DNA from: an uncultured Pseudomonadota bacterium
Lineage (GTDB): Bacteria > Pseudomonadota > Gammaproteobacteria > Methylococcales > Methylomonadaceae
Assembly (NCBI GenBank): GCA_903867225.1
Contig: CAIPQN010000090.1
Location: forward strand, 62,001 to 126,000
DNA: 64,000 nt
Direction: 5' to 3'
The notes beneath the pieces were generated by a model, which was not told the DNA's origin, did not search any database, and saw only the letters and a program-made list of their open reading frames with translations. Of this stretch, positions 27,568-37,499 are shown piece after piece. Both the position numbers and the translations under genes were made by a program. How positions within the stretch are numbered: position 1 is the first letter of the stretch; each line of letters begins with the position of its first letter.

Positions 27568-29277
27568 ATGGACGTTATAAATTCTGAAAAACTTTATTCG
27601 ATACTGATTGTCGATGACCTTTTATTCAACATTAAAGTGCTGGCGGATATGCTTAGTGATGAATACGATATTTCGTTTGCGACAGATGGAAAAAGGGCAT
27701 TGGAATTAGCATTAGAAAATCAACCAGATTTAATTATATTGGACGTTGTAATGCCCGATATGAATGGCTATGAAGTGTGCCAAAAATTACAATCCAATCC
27801 ACTGACGAATAAAATTCCCGTTGTTTTTATTACGGCATCGTTGAGTGATGAATCTGAAGTTTTTGGCTTTGAGCAAGGCGCAATAGATTATCTTCGCAAA
27901 CCATTTCGTCCCAGCATTGTCAAAGCGCGAGTAAGAAATCATATTAAATTGAAAATCGCGCTGGAAGAAAATCTTAAATATGCCGAAAATTTGGTTATTG
28001 CAAATGAAAAGTTAAAAATAGAAATTGCCGAAAAAGAAGCGCGTGCAGCAGAATTGCTGATTGCCAATACAGAGCTTCATGCGAGACATATTGCGAAACA
28101 AAAATTAACGACTAAATTATTGCAATTCAAAGTCGGCATCGACAATCTTAGTACGGGTGTGACGATTGCTGACAATAATCGCATTGTGATTTATGTGAAT
28201 TCTTCAGCTGTGCAATTATTTAACAAAATTGAAGCGAGTATCCAACACGATTTACCGATGTTTAACGTTGAAACTTTAGTGGGAACAAGCATTGATTGCT
28301 TTCATACAAATTCTGCGTACCAAAAAGAGTTGCTGGCGACTTTTAAATCGACCGTTGAAGTAAATATGCCGTTGGGCGGTCATATTATGAATATCAAAGC
28401 GAGTCCAATTTTTGATGGAAATGGCGAACGATTAGGATCAGTTGCAGAATGGCGAGATATTACCGAAGAAGAAATTCGTTTGACTGAATTAGCGCAATCT
28501 TATGAAAAAAATAATGTCTTGAATCAGCAAGTCAATCACATGCAAAAATTAGAAAGTATTGGGCGATTAACTTCGGGGATTGCTCACGATTTTAATAATA
28601 TTTTGTGTTGTATGTTAGGTTTTAACGAAATGACGCAGTATGCGAGCGAAGATATTCAGGACAAAGCATTACGAGATGAAATTGAGAATAATGTTAAACA
28701 AGTTGATTTAGCAGGGAATCGCGCAAAAGAGTTAATTAATAAAATGCTGACGTATTGCCGTCAAGATACACAAAAAAAACAAATGGAAATAAAACCAACG
28801 AAATTAGTTATTCAAGAAGTTTTGGAAATGTTGAAACCTGCGTTGACCAGTCGAATCGAAATTAAAATGCAGCTTGAATGTGACGAGATTATTCAAATTG
28901 ATGCGATTGATTTACACCAAATTCTGACAAATTTAGCGGTAAATGCGCGTGATGCGATGAAAGAACGCGGCAGCTTCATTAGCATTTCATTGAAAAAAAT
29001 AACAAATGTATCGGCGTATTGTTTGGCGTGCGCGTCGGCGATTCACGGGGATTTTGTTGAGTTGAGTGTAACCGATAATGGATCGGGAATTGAACCCGAA
29101 ATTGTAAGTCGTATTTTTGATCCTTTTTTCACCACAAAAGCACAAGGCGAAGGAACGGGATTAGGATTATCGACGGTGAGTGGCATTGTTCATCAATCAT
29201 TGGGACACATTTTAATTGATTCTAATTCGGAAAAAGAAACACACGGCACGTCATTTAGAATGTTATTTCCCAGATAG
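27568..29277 (+). CDS. Soluble REC-PAS-histidine kinase
   Basis: The 569-residue cytosolic signalling protein has an N-terminal receiver domain (about 10-130, phosphoacceptor Asp59 in ILDVVMPDMNG, conserved lysine in RKPF). A coiled coil follows (about 135-190), then a PAS domain (about 190-300). A HisKA domain has its H-box in TSGIAHDFNNIL (His near 338). The ATPase domain has NLAVNARDAM, DNGSGI, FDPFFTTK and GTGLGLSTV. No membrane helix is present, so input must come through phosphorylation of the receiver or the PAS ligand. No cognate separate regulator is adjacent. It is followed by an unknown small gene. Confidence 0.9.
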   Translation: MDVINSEKLYSILIVDDLLFNIKVLADMLSDEYDISFATDGKRALELALENQPDLIILDVVMPDMNGYEVCQKLQSNPLTNKIPVVFITASLSDESEVFGFEQGAIDYLRKPFRPSIVKARVRNHIKLKIALEENLKYAENLVIANEKLKIEIAEKEARAAELLIANTELHARHIAKQKLTTKLLQFKVGIDNLSTGVTIADNNRIVIYVNSSAVQLFNKIEASIQHDLPMFNVETLVGTSIDCFHTNSAYQKELLATFKSTVEVNMPLGGHIMNIKASPIFDGNGERLGSVAEWRDITEEEIRLTELAQSYEKNNVLNQQVNHMQKLESIGRLTSGIAHDFNNILCCMLGFNEMTQYASEDIQDKALRDEIENNVKQVDLAGNRAKELINKMLTYCRQDTQKKQMEIKPTKLVIQEVLEMLKPALTSRIEIKMQLECDEIIQIDAIDLHQILTNLAVNARDAMKERGSFISISLKKITNVSAYCLACASAIHGDFVELSVTDNGSGIEPEIVSRIFDPFFTTKAQGEGTGLGLSTVSGIVHQSLGHILIDSNSEKETHGTSFRMLFPR

Positions 29278-29321
29278 CCTACAAAAACAAAAACAATAAA
29301 AAGATATACATAGTGAGGGAA

Positions 29322-29570
29322 ATGAGAACATTAAATGAGCGATTAAACATTTCTGTGTTTGAAGCACCACGTTATGCGGCTTGTTTGGATATTAGGCAGG
29401 AAATAAATTACTTAGAGATTATTTTTATTTATTGTGCGGATAACAATTTGGATGCACCAAGCATTAAAAATGAAGAATTTAATCATGCCAGCGATGCACT
29501 GGAAAATTTCTGTAAAATTGCAAAAAATGAGGGTAAAGACAAAGTTTATTTTTGGATTAAAGCTAAATGA
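29322..29570 (+). CDS. Small protein of unknown function downstream of the kinase
   Basis: This 82-residue soluble protein is acidic in the middle and ends in KVYFWIKAK. I do not recognise a family. The ATG at 29322 is preferred over the GTG at 29313 because GAGGGA lies just before it. It sits 44 bases after the REC-PAS-kinase stop and may be co-transcribed. Predicted structure is mostly helical with two short strands. Coding status is supported by the ribosome site and codon pattern only. Confidence 0.6.
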   Translation: MRTLNERLNISVFEAPRYAACLDIRQEINYLEIIFIYCADNNLDAPSIKNEEFNHASDALENFCKIAKNEGKDKVYFWIKAK

Positions 29571-29600
29571 TGAAATTCAAAAGTGTTAAATGCTTTGTTC

Positions 29601-29631
29601 GACAGTCCCTGTATTGGTTGTAGGGACTGTC
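29601..29631. terminator. Perfect inverted repeat between convergent genes, probable terminator
   Basis: GACAGTCCCT and AGGGACTGTC form a perfect ten-base stem with an 11-base loop. They lie between the plus-strand small gene and the minus-strand ribA end. No clear T-run follows on either strand, so termination may be weak or Rho-assisted. Confidence 0.55.
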
Positions 29632-29640
29632 AAATCGTTA

Positions 29641-30249
29641 CTATTCACAATAATTTTTGCTGAACAAATGTGCCATTTTGACTGCTTTGGTTTTTAAATA
29701 ATCGACGTTGTCATTATTTGGCAGTATCACCAGCGGAACTCGCGCCACAACTTGAATACCTAAAGCATTTAGCGCATCAATTTTCGCGGGATTATTGGTT
29801 AATAACGCGACAGAACGAATTTTTAAATCATTCAAAATCGCAGCGGCAACGTCATATTCTCGCTCGTCCGCCAAATGCCCCAATGCTAAATTGGCATCGA
29901 CTGTATCCAATCCATTATCTTGCAAATTGTAGGCTTGTAATTTGTGAAATAGACCGATGCCGCGTCCTTCTTGACGTAAATAAATCATTACGCCACAACC
30001 TGACGTTTCGATTAGTGTGTTTGCTAATTTTAATTGTTCGCCACAATCACACCGCCGAGAACCAAAAATATCACCTGTTAAACATTCTGAATGCACACGC
30101 ACAAGTACATTTTCTTTTTCCGAAACGTCACCTTTGACTAACGCTAAATGCTCTTTGTCGTCTTGATTGGTTTGATAGTAATGCAACATAAAATCGCCAC
30201 ATTCTGTTGGCAATCGAGTTATTAAAGTGGTTGTTAATTCTAAATTCAC
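29641..30249 (-). CDS. ribA: GTP cyclohydrolase II
   Basis: RibA opens GTP to 2,5-diamino-6-ribosylamino-pyrimidinone phosphate, the first riboflavin step. The 202-residue product matches stand-alone RibA (E. coli has 196). It has RVHSECLTGDIFGSRRCDCG with three zinc cysteines, then the catalytic block MIYLRQEGRGIGLFHKL, and the late LLTNNPAKIDALNALGI. It is a single gene with 112 bases to hypE downstream in coordinate order. No FMN riboswitch is visible. Confidence 0.95.
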   Translation of the reverse strand: MNLELTTTLITRLPTECGDFMLHYYQTNQDDKEHLALVKGDVSEKENVLVRVHSECLTGDIFGSRRCDCGEQLKLANTLIETSGCGVMIYLRQEGRGIGLFHKLQAYNLQDNGLDTVDANLALGHLADEREYDVAAAILNDLKIRSVALLTNNPAKIDALNALGIQVVARVPLVILPNNDNVDYLKTKAVKMAHLFSKNYCE

Positions 30250-30360
30250 GTTTTTGTACTACCTAAATTGGCGAAATGCTTGTGTTGTAGCGGTTAAAAA
30301 CGATGTTAGCACAACGCATTACTATTTCGCCACTCGTAGCCCGATTAGACCGCATTTTTA

Positions 30361-31407
30361 TTAACAAATTCGCGGCAATTGTTCGCCGCTTAATAACATC
30401 AATTGCCGATTTGTTCCCATGGCGGTTTCTAAAATTACTGCGCCATTTTTGTCGATATGGGTGACGGTGCCAATTTGTCGCGCTTGAGAACCGAGCGAAT
30501 TTGAATGTAAAACAGTCAACGTTTTTTCGGTTTCTTCAGCCGTTACAAACAACACAAAACACGCTTCATTTGCCACATACAACGGATCAAATCCTAAAAT
30601 TTCACACGCACTTTGAACATCATCATGAATCGGAATCGTGTTTTCTTGAATCGCAAAACGTTGTTCTGAGGCTGCAGCTAATTCCAACAAACCACTTGCT
30701 AAACCACCGCGTGTTAAATCACGCAAACAATGTAAATCAATGTTTGCTGCAATTAGCTCTTGAACCAAACCTGATAAATCGTTGCAATCGCTTTCAATCT
30801 GACTTTCAAACGCTACGCCTTCACGCGCCAACATAATCGCCATACCGTGTCGTGCAATGTCACTATTGATAATAATGCTGTCACCGACTTGAATACGTTG
30901 CGGCGTAATGTTCACGTTTGGCGCAACTAAACCAATTCCCGACGTATTGATATAAATGCCATCGCCTTTGCCTTTATCAACTACTTTAGTGTCGCCAGTC
31001 ACGATTGAAACACCCGCCGCTTGCGCGATTTTTTGCATAGATTCCAAAATACGTTTCAAATCTGAAATGGCAAAACCTTCTTCTAAAATCAAACCACAAC
31101 TTAAATATAACGGTTTCGCGCCACTCATCGCCAAATCGTTCAACGTGCCGCAAACTGCCAATTTTCCAATATCACCACCCGCAAAAAACACGGGGTTAAT
31201 GACATACGAATCAGTTGTAAAAGCGAGTTTTTGCTCACCAATTTGAAACACCGCGCAATCGGTTTTTTGTTCTAAAAGTGAATTATTGAAAATAGGCTGA
31301 ACCGTTGAATCTAAAAGCTGCTGCATTAAACGTCCACCGCCTCCGTGCGCTAAAACAATTTGTTCATAATGCAACGGCGTTGAGCAACTTAGGGTGAAAT
31401 TAGTCAT
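30361..31407 (-). CDS. hypE: Hydrogenase maturation factor HypE
   Basis: HypE dehydrates a carbamoyl group on its C-terminal cysteine to cyanide for the NiFe-hydrogenase active site. The 348-residue product has VLAHGGGGRLMQQLL near the start, TDSYVINPVFFAGGDIGKLAVCGTLNDLAM in the AIR-synthase-like core, and the hallmark PRIC C-terminus with the acceptor cysteine last. The open frame extends 21 codons upstream, but ATG 31407 fits the family. No hypA, B, C, D or F and no hydrogenase structural gene is in the window, so it is either separated from the rest or used differently. Confidence 0.93.
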   Translation of the reverse strand: MTNFTLSCSTPLHYEQIVLAHGGGGRLMQQLLDSTVQPIFNNSLLEQKTDCAVFQIGEQKLAFTTDSYVINPVFFAGGDIGKLAVCGTLNDLAMSGAKPLYLSCGLILEEGFAISDLKRILESMQKIAQAAGVSIVTGDTKVVDKGKGDGIYINTSGIGLVAPNVNITPQRIQVGDSIIINSDIARHGMAIMLAREGVAFESQIESDCNDLSGLVQELIAANIDLHCLRDLTRGGLASGLLELAAASEQRFAIQENTIPIHDDVQSACEILGFDPLYVANEACFVLFVTAEETEKTLTVLHSNSLGSQARQIGTVTHIDKNGAVILETAMGTNRQLMLLSGEQLPRIC

Positions 31408-31567
31408 AAAAATATCGTTTTGAAAAGTTTTAAAATTAGCCACATTAAACTGCGTTCCTTTAGAAAACAACCGCTTTTCTTTGTTGTTTATTTAAAACGA
31501 GATAAAGCTATGGTTTATACTTAACGAATCTACAAGCACGATTTCAAACGAAATTAGGACGACAATA

Positions 31568-31795
31568 GTGAATATAGTTGGTGTACTTATAAATACCTTG
31601 CCAGATCACACAAAAAAGGTAATTACGGAATTAGAAAAATTGAACATTGAAATCCACGGCGTGAACGAAAAAAGCCAAATCGTCATCACCTTGGAACAAG
31701 AAACGGACGAAATGTTGACTGAGCAATTAACCCAAGTGCAGCAAATTTACGGCGTATTAACTGCCGCAATCGTTTATCACCAAGTAGACGAATAA
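31568..31795 (+). CDS. napD: NapD, chaperone for periplasmic nitrate reductase
   Basis: NapD binds the twin-arginine signal of NapA and prevents premature export. The 75-residue product has the ferredoxin-like fold pattern of the family: VGVLINTLPDHTKKVITELEKL, then IEIHGVNEKSQIVITLEQE. The start is GTG at 31568, with a purine-rich AGGACGA sequence before it. It is the first gene of napDABC and lies 30 bases before napA. A 160-base spacer separates it from the divergent hypE. Confidence 0.9.
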   Translation: MNIVGVLINTLPDHTKKVITELEKLNIEIHGVNEKSQIVITLEQETDEMLTEQLTQVQQIYGVLTAAIVYHQVDE

Positions 31796-31825
31796 TAAGA
31801 AAATAACAATAAAGAGGAGCAGAAA

Positions 31826-34378
31826 ATGACTGTAACACGAAGAGAATTTATCAAGCTGAATGCGATTGCCGCAACAGCGGCTGTAGCAGGAATGAATATG
31901 CCCAATCTCGCGCTAGCAAATGAACAAAATGAAAGCGACGAAGTACGCTGGGATAAAGCTCCGTGTCGATTTTGCGGCACGGGTTGTGGCGTTTTGGTCG
32001 GCACACAGAATGGGCGTGTCGTTGCGACGCAAGGCGACCCAGAATCCGAAGTCAATCGCGGTTTGAATTGTGTGAAAGGTTATTTTTTGTCCAAAATTAT
32101 GTATGGACACGACCGCCTCACGAAACCGATGTTGCGAATGAAAAACGGGCAATACGACAAAAATGGGGAATTTACGCCAATTAGTTGGGAACAAGCCTTT
32201 GCCGTGATGGCTGAAAAATGGAAACACGCGCTCAACACAAAAGGTGCAACGTCGGTGGGAATGTTTAGCTCTGGACAATCTACGATTTGGGAAGGTTACG
32301 CCGCGTCAAAACTCATGAAAGCGGGTTTTCGCACCAATAATTTAGACCCCAATGCACGGCATTGTATGGCTTCGGCGGTCACGGGTATGATGCGAACGTT
32401 CGGCATCGACGAACCAATGGGCTGTTATGATGACTTTGAACACGCAGATGCTTTCGTTTTGTGGGGTTCAAATATGGCGGAAATGCACCCGATTTTGTGG
32501 TCACGAATTACCGAACGTCGTTTATCGAATCCAGATGTAAAAGTTGCCGTGTTATCAACTTACGAAAATCGTTGTTTTGATTTGGCGGACGAAAAATTGG
32601 TTTTCAAACCACAAAGTGATTTGGCGATTCTGAATTATGTGGCGAATTACATTATTCAAAGTGGCAACGTGAATCAGGATTTCATTTCAAAACACGTTAA
32701 TTTTCAACAAGGAAACACCGATATTGGTTACGGTTTACGTCCCACGCATCCGCTTGAACAGGCGGCGAAAAATGCCGACAAAGCTAACGATGCCACGCCG
32801 ATTGATTTTGAAACGTACAAAAAATTTGTTGCTGAATATACCGTTGAAAAAGCACACGAAATTTCAGGCGTTCCTGTTGAAGATTTACTGGCACTCGCAA
32901 AATTGTATGCTGACCCAAAACGTAAAATCGTTTCGCTTTGGACAATGGGTTTTAATCAGCACACACGCGGTACTTGGGCAAATAATCTGATTTACAACAT
33001 TCATTTATTAACAGGCAAAATCTCTGAACCTGGTAACAGTCCGTTTTCACTCACGGGACAACCATCAGCGTGTGGCACAGCGAGAGAAGTCGGCACATTT
33101 TCACACCGTTTGCCTGCTGATATGGTTGTTACAAATAAAGCGCATCGTGATATTGCCGAAAAAATTTGGCAACTTCCCGAAGGTACGATTCCCGATAAAC
33201 CTGGTTTTCACGCGGTTCAACAAAATCGAATGCTCAAAGACGGCAAACTGAATGTGTATTGGGTGATGTGTAACAACAATATGCAGGCTGCGGCGAATTT
33301 AAACGAAGAAACCTTACCTGGTTATCGCAATCCTGAAAATTTCATTATCGTTTCTGATCCATATCCAACCGTGACAGCGATGGCGGCAGATTTGATTTTA
33401 CCGACCGCCATGTGGGTGGAAAAAGAAGGTGCTTACGGCAACGCCGAACGTCGGACGCAATTTTGGCGACAACAAGTGAAACCGCCTGTCGGCGCAAAAT
33501 CCGATTTGTGGCAATTGGTCGAATTCTCCAAACATTTCAAAATCAGCGAAGTGTGGACACCTGAATTGATTGCGAAAAAACCTGAATACAAAGACAAAAC
33601 GCTTTATGACGTATTGTTTGCAAACGGTGAAGTCGATAAATTTCCATTAAGTGAAACCGCGCAAGGTTTTGATAATGATGATGCACACGATTTTGGTTTT
33701 TATATTCAAAAAGGCTTGTTTGAAGAATACGCAAAATTTGGACGTGGACACGGACACGATTTAGCTCCGTTTGATACTTATCACCAAGTTCGTGGTTTGC
33801 GTTGGCCTGTTATTGATGGCAAAGAAACAAAATGGCGTTTCCGTGAAGGTTCTGATCCGTATGTGAAAATGTCGGACAGCAACGAAACCGATTTACACGC
33901 TGCCAGCACCCATCCGACTTTAACCGTTGCAAAAGGCGATGTGAGTTTTTACGGCAAACCAGACGGTAAAGCGGTCATTTTTGCTTTGCCTTATGAAGCA
34001 CCGCCAGAAGTTCCCGATAAAGAGTTTGATTTATGGCTGACAACAGGTCGAGTTTTAGAACATTGGCATTCTGGTTCGATGACGCAACGTGTGCCTGAAC
34101 TTTATAAAGCCTTTCCAGACGCGCTAGTTTTCATGCACCCAGACGATGCCAAAGCACGCGGTTTGCGTCGTGGCATGACGGCGGCAATTAGTTCACGTCG
34201 CGGCAAAATTCTCGCGCAAGTTGAAACACAAGGGCGCAATCGTCCGCCAGTTGGGTTGATTTTTATTCCTTGGTTTGATTCAAAACGCTTGGTGAATAAA
34301 TTGACGTTGGACGCGACGTGTCCGATTTCAAAAGAAACCGATTACAAAAAATGCGCCGTTAAAATTGAGCGAGCTTAG
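31826..34378 (+). CDS. napA: Periplasmic nitrate reductase catalytic subunit NapA
   Basis: NapA reduces nitrate to nitrite in the periplasm with a bis-MGD molybdenum centre. The 850-residue product has a twin-arginine signal ([20 protein letters not shown], cleaved after about residue 31). A 4Fe-4S site is formed by Cys47, Cys50, Cys54 and Cys82. The molybdenum-ligand cysteine is residue 180 in [12 protein letters not shown]. The molydopterin dinucleotide-binding C-terminus ([18 protein letters not shown]) is intact. GAGGAG precedes the ATG. napB follows nine bases after the stop. Confidence 0.97.
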   Translation: MTVTRREFIKLNAIAATAAVAGMNMPNLALANEQNESDEVRWDKAPCRFCGTGCGVLVGTQNGRVVATQGDPESEVNRGLNCVKGYFLSKIMYGHDRLTKPMLRMKNGQYDKNGEFTPISWEQAFAVMAEKWKHALNTKGATSVGMFSSGQSTIWEGYAASKLMKAGFRTNNLDPNARHCMASAVTGMMRTFGIDEPMGCYDDFEHADAFVLWGSNMAEMHPILWSRITERRLSNPDVKVAVLSTYENRCFDLADEKLVFKPQSDLAILNYVANYIIQSGNVNQDFISKHVNFQQGNTDIGYGLRPTHPLEQAAKNADKANDATPIDFETYKKFVAEYTVEKAHEISGVPVEDLLALAKLYADPKRKIVSLWTMGFNQHTRGTWANNLIYNIHLLTGKISEPGNSPFSLTGQPSACGTAREVGTFSHRLPADMVVTNKAHRDIAEKIWQLPEGTIPDKPGFHAVQQNRMLKDGKLNVYWVMCNNNMQAAANLNEETLPGYRNPENFIIVSDPYPTVTAMAADLILPTAMWVEKEGAYGNAERRTQFWRQQVKPPVGAKSDLWQLVEFSKHFKISEVWTPELIAKKPEYKDKTLYDVLFANGEVDKFPLSETAQGFDNDDAHDFGFYIQKGLFEEYAKFGRGHGHDLAPFDTYHQVRGLRWPVIDGKETKWRFREGSDPYVKMSDSNETDLHAASTHPTLTVAKGDVSFYGKPDGKAVIFALPYEAPPEVPDKEFDLWLTTGRVLEHWHSGSMTQRVPELYKAFPDALVFMHPDDAKARGLRRGMTAAISSRRGKILAQVETQGRNRPPVGLIFIPWFDSKRLVNKLTLDATCPISKETDYKKCAVKIERA

Positions 34379-34387
34379 GAGAATTTT

Positions 34388-34813
34388 ATGAAAAAAAGTT
34401 TGTTTATTCTGCTTAGTTTGTTTTTTGTCTTTGCGGCGAATGCTGACGATTTAGAAGTAAAACGTACGTTAAATGGCGCGTCAATTTTAGAAAAGATGTC
34501 GCCACAACCTGAAATTAAAAAGTGGCACGATACCGAACCACAACTGCGTAATTATCCAGAGCAACCGCCGATTATTCCGCACAGCACAAAAGGCTATGTG
34601 ATTAACCAAAAGTCTAACAAATGCCTGACGTGCCACAGTTCGGAAGATTCTAAAACAAGCGGCGCAACGCCTGTCGGTAAGTCGCATTACAAAGACCGAG
34701 ACGGTTCGCCAACATCGAAAATTTCAGCACGTCGTTATTTCTGCGTGCAATGCCACGTTCCACAAGTCGATGCGAAACCGTTTATGGAAAATGATTTCAA
34801 AGGGGAGGAGTAA
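34388..34813 (+). CDS. napB: Periplasmic nitrate reductase dihaem cytochrome NapB
   Basis: NapB passes electrons from NapC to NapA. The 141-residue product has a signal peptide ending AANA after residue 19. Two CXXCH haem sites are present, CLTCH (79-83) and CVQCH (119-123). The PQPEIKKWHDTEPQLRNYPEQPP block before the first haem supplies an axial ligand in the family. It lies three bases before napC, so translation is closely linked. Confidence 0.95.
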   Translation: MKKSLFILLSLFFVFAANADDLEVKRTLNGASILEKMSPQPEIKKWHDTEPQLRNYPEQPPIIPHSTKGYVINQKSNKCLTCHSSEDSKTSGATPVGKSHYKDRDGSPTSKISARRYFCVQCHVPQVDAKPFMENDFKGEE

Positions 34814-34816
34814 GTC

Positions 34817-35419
34817 ATGACGATTTTTAAAAATTTATGGGATTGGCTGAAAAAACCTTCGGCTCGTTGGGCGGCTGGAACGATTTTAATCGTTGGTTTT
34901 ATTAGTGGCGTGATTTTTTGGGGTGGATTTAATACCGCGCTAGAAGCGACTAACAAAGAATCGTTTTGTATTTCGTGTCACGAGATGCAGGAAAATGTTT
35001 ATAAAGAATATCAAAACACGATTCATTACAGCAACCGAAGCGGCGTGCGTGCGACGTGCCCAGATTGTCACGTTCCGAAAGATTGGACGCACAAAATGAT
35101 TCGCAAAGTGCAAGCGAGTAACGAGATTTTTCATAAAATTTTAGGCACGATTGATACGCCTGAAAAGTTTGAAGCGAAGCGTTTGGAATTAGCGCATCAC
35201 GTTTGGGACAAAATGAAAGAAACCGATTCGCGGGAATGTCGGAATTGTCACGATGAAGATGCGATGGACTTTTTAGAACAGCGTCGTCGTTCTGTGAAGC
35301 AGCATATCAAAGGGTTTGACGAAAATAAAACCTGTATTGATTGCCACAAAGGCATCGCGCATTCGTTGCCAACGATGTACGAAGACGATCCAGAAGCGGC
35401 GTTGTTGGATAAACGTTAA
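34817..35419 (+). CDS. napC: NapC/NirT tetrahaem quinol dehydrogenase
   Basis: NapC is a membrane-anchored tetrahaem cytochrome that takes electrons from quinol and hands them to NapB. The 200-residue product has one N-terminal anchor helix (about 19-38). Its four CXXCH motifs are at 51-55, 81-85, 141-145 and 173-177, the last followed by KGIAHSLP as in NapC. No napGH or napF is present, so NapC is the only visible quinol link in this operon. Confidence 0.95.
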   Translation: MTIFKNLWDWLKKPSARWAAGTILIVGFISGVIFWGGFNTALEATNKESFCISCHEMQENVYKEYQNTIHYSNRSGVRATCPDCHVPKDWTHKMIRKVQASNEIFHKILGTIDTPEKFEAKRLELAHHVWDKMKETDSRECRNCHDEDAMDFLEQRRRSVKQHIKGFDENKTCIDCHKGIAHSLPTMYEDDPEAALLDKR

Positions 35420-35474
35420 AAAGTCGGTTTTTCCGTCGTCTACAATTATTATTTATGACAGTTAGAGAATTAAA

Positions 35475-36692
35475 ATGAAAGAACAATTTGATGTCGTCAT
35501 TGTAGGCGGCGGTATGGTGGGGGCGGCAGTAGCGTGCAGTTTAGGTGGCAGTAATTTAAAAATTGCTGTCATCGAAAACGAATTCCCCGAAGAATTTAAC
35601 CCCGAACAACCCCATGATTTGCGTGTGTCAGCGTTAAGTATTGCATCGAAAACCATTTTAGAAACGGTTGGCGCGTGGCAAGGTATTGAAAATCGTCGTT
35701 TGTGTCCATTCAAACGAATGCGCGTTTGGGAAACAACAGGTGATACCGAATTTTGCAGTGACGATATTGGGCATAGTGAACTGGGCTACATTGTCGAAAA
35801 TCGCGTGACGCAATTAGCATTATTAGAACGTTTGCAAACCTTTGAAAATATCGAATTGATTTGTCCTACACGCATCGACACGTTGAATTATTCAAATCAC
35901 GATGACAGTGTCGTGATTTTAAATAATGGACGAATGTTGACCACAAAATTATTGGTTGCCGCTGATGGCGCACAATCGAAAGTACGTCAAAACGTGGGGC
36001 TAGGTGTCACAAGTTGGGATTATCAACAACACGCGCTGGTGATTTATATCGAAACGGCTTACGAGCAACAAGATATTACTTGGCAACGTTTTGTCGCCAG
36101 CGGGCCGCAAGCGTTTTTGCCTTTAACAGGAAATTTTGGCTCTATTGTTTGGTACAACTCGCCCGATGAAGTAAAACGTTTACAAGCCTTGCCGCTAGAC
36201 GATTTAAAACAAGAATTGACGGCAACTTTTCCCAAAGAATTGGGCGAAGTCGTGCGCGTGATTGCTGTTACGAGCTTTCCTTTAACGCGCCGTCATGCCC
36301 AAAATTATGTAAAGCATGGCGTGGCGTTAGTGGGCGATGCGGCTCATACAATAAATCCATTAGCAGGGCAGGGCGTAAATATCGGATTACTTGATGCGGC
36401 GGCATTGGCAGAAGTCATTTTGGAAGCCTTGCAACAAGGTCGTAGCATTTCAGATGTGAGCGTTTTAAAGCGTTACGAAAAAATGCGCCGCACCGAAAAT
36501 TTAAAAATGATGACGGTGATGGATGTGTTTTATCAAGCCTTTAGCAATGACATTTTGCCGCTAAAATTTTTACGCAATTTGGGTTTAGGATTAGCCGAGC
36601 GGGTTTTGCCGTTGAAAAATAAAGTGATGCGTGGCGCGATGGGTTTAGAAGGCGCATTACCAAAATTAGCGCGAGGCGAGCGTTTGTTATGA
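35475..36692 (+). CDS. ubiF: UbiF-like FAD-dependent ubiquinone biosynthesis hydroxylase
   Basis: UbiF-type flavin monooxygenases hydroxylate the ubiquinone ring. The 405-residue product has the dinucleotide fold VVIVGGGMVGAAVA (8-21) and DLRVSALSIAS, the DG motif AADGAQSKVRQ, and the FAD ribityl block VALVGDAAHTINPLAGQGVNIG. The C-terminal pattern, FLRNLGLGLAERVLPLK, closely follows E. coli UbiF rather than UbiH or UbiI, though family members can differ in position specificity. It starts an overlapping four-gene run with DUF1415, DUF2288 and epmB. Confidence 0.88.
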   Translation: MKEQFDVVIVGGGMVGAAVACSLGGSNLKIAVIENEFPEEFNPEQPHDLRVSALSIASKTILETVGAWQGIENRRLCPFKRMRVWETTGDTEFCSDDIGHSELGYIVENRVTQLALLERLQTFENIELICPTRIDTLNYSNHDDSVVILNNGRMLTTKLLVAADGAQSKVRQNVGLGVTSWDYQQHALVIYIETAYEQQDITWQRFVASGPQAFLPLTGNFGSIVWYNSPDEVKRLQALPLDDLKQELTATFPKELGEVVRVIAVTSFPLTRRHAQNYVKHGVALVGDAAHTINPLAGQGVNIGLLDAAALAEVILEALQQGRSISDVSVLKRYEKMRRTENLKMMTVMDVFYQAFSNDILPLKFLRNLGLGLAERVLPLKNKVMRGAMGLEGALPKLARGERLL

Positions 36693-37222
36693 AGCCTATT
36701 TTAGAAACTAAAAAATGGCTCGACACCGTTGTCATTGCTCACAACATTTGCCCCTTTGCAAAACGTGTTTTTGACAATGGCAGTATCCATTTTGCAGTTG
36801 AAACCTCGACAGACATTGAAATTTGTTTAGAAAATTTGGTTGCTGAATGTGAACGTTTAGACGAAGACGAAAGTATCGAAACCACGTTAGTAATTTATGC
36901 TAATGCGTTGGCAGATTTTGATAAATACTTGGATTTTATCGAAGTCGCGCAAGCCTTGTTAGAAGCACAAGATTACGAAGGCATTTATCAATTTGCGAGT
37001 TTTCATCCGCAGTATTGTTTTGAAGGGGCGGATGAAAATGATGCCGCAAATTACACGAATCGTTCACCGTATCCGATGCTTCATTTATTGCGCGAAAGCA
37101 GCATAGATTATGCGTTAGCCAATTATCCAAATCCTGAAATGATTCCTGAAAATAACATCAAGCTCACTCGTAAATTGGGCTTAGAAAAAATGAAAAAAAC
37201 GTTGGCGGCGTGCTATGAATGA
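36689..37222 (+). CDS. DUF1415 family protein
   Basis: The 177-residue soluble protein matches DUF1415, found mostly in gammaproteobacteria. Features are the N-terminal TKKWLDTVVIAHNICPFAKR with a conserved cysteine, and the central YQFASFHPQYCFEGADENDA. It ends with a PYPMLHLLRE block. Its function is unknown. Its ATG overlaps the ubiF stop by four bases and its own end overlaps the next gene by eight, implying coordinated expression. Confidence 0.88.
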   Translation: MKPILETKKWLDTVVIAHNICPFAKRVFDNGSIHFAVETSTDIEICLENLVAECERLDEDESIETTLVIYANALADFDKYLDFIEVAQALLEAQDYEGIYQFASFHPQYCFEGADENDAANYTNRSPYPMLHLLRESSIDYALANYPNPEMIPENNIKLTRKLGLEKMKKTLAACYE

Positions 37223-37499
37223 ATTTGAAAAAGAAAAAGTAAATTTAGAAACGGCGAAAATTCATTGGAAAGAATTGCAACGTTTTTTTGCTAAAGGTGA
37301 AGCGGTTTGGATTTCTAGCGATTTAGATTTAGTCGAAGTGGGTTATCAATTTTCATTAGATAATAAAACGACCATTCAAAACTGGTTAGAGCATAAACAA
37401 TTGGCTTTAGTTGCTGACGAACAGGCATTGCGCTGGTTTGAAACAGATGCAGAACTTTGGGCAGTGGTTGTAAAACCTTGGATTTTAGTTCAGGAATGA
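37215..37499 (+). CDS. DUF2288 family protein
   Basis: The 94-residue soluble protein matches DUF2288 by LETAKIHWKELQRFFAKGEAVW, SSDLDLVEVGY and the end ELWAVVVKPWILVQE. The family has no assigned function and is often next to DUF1415 genes. Both ends overlap neighbours, eight bases with DUF1415 and four (ATGA) with epmB. Confidence 0.85.
   Translation: MNEFEKEKVNLETAKIHWKELQRFFAKGEAVWISSDLDLVEVGYQFSLDNKTTIQNWLEHKQLALVADEQALRWFETDAELWAVVVKPWILVQE

Noticed and set aside
31408-31567. FNR or NarL sites before napD
   Set aside because: No TTGAT-N4-ATCAA or convincing NarL heptamer was found, so oxygen or nitrate control is not claimed from sequence.
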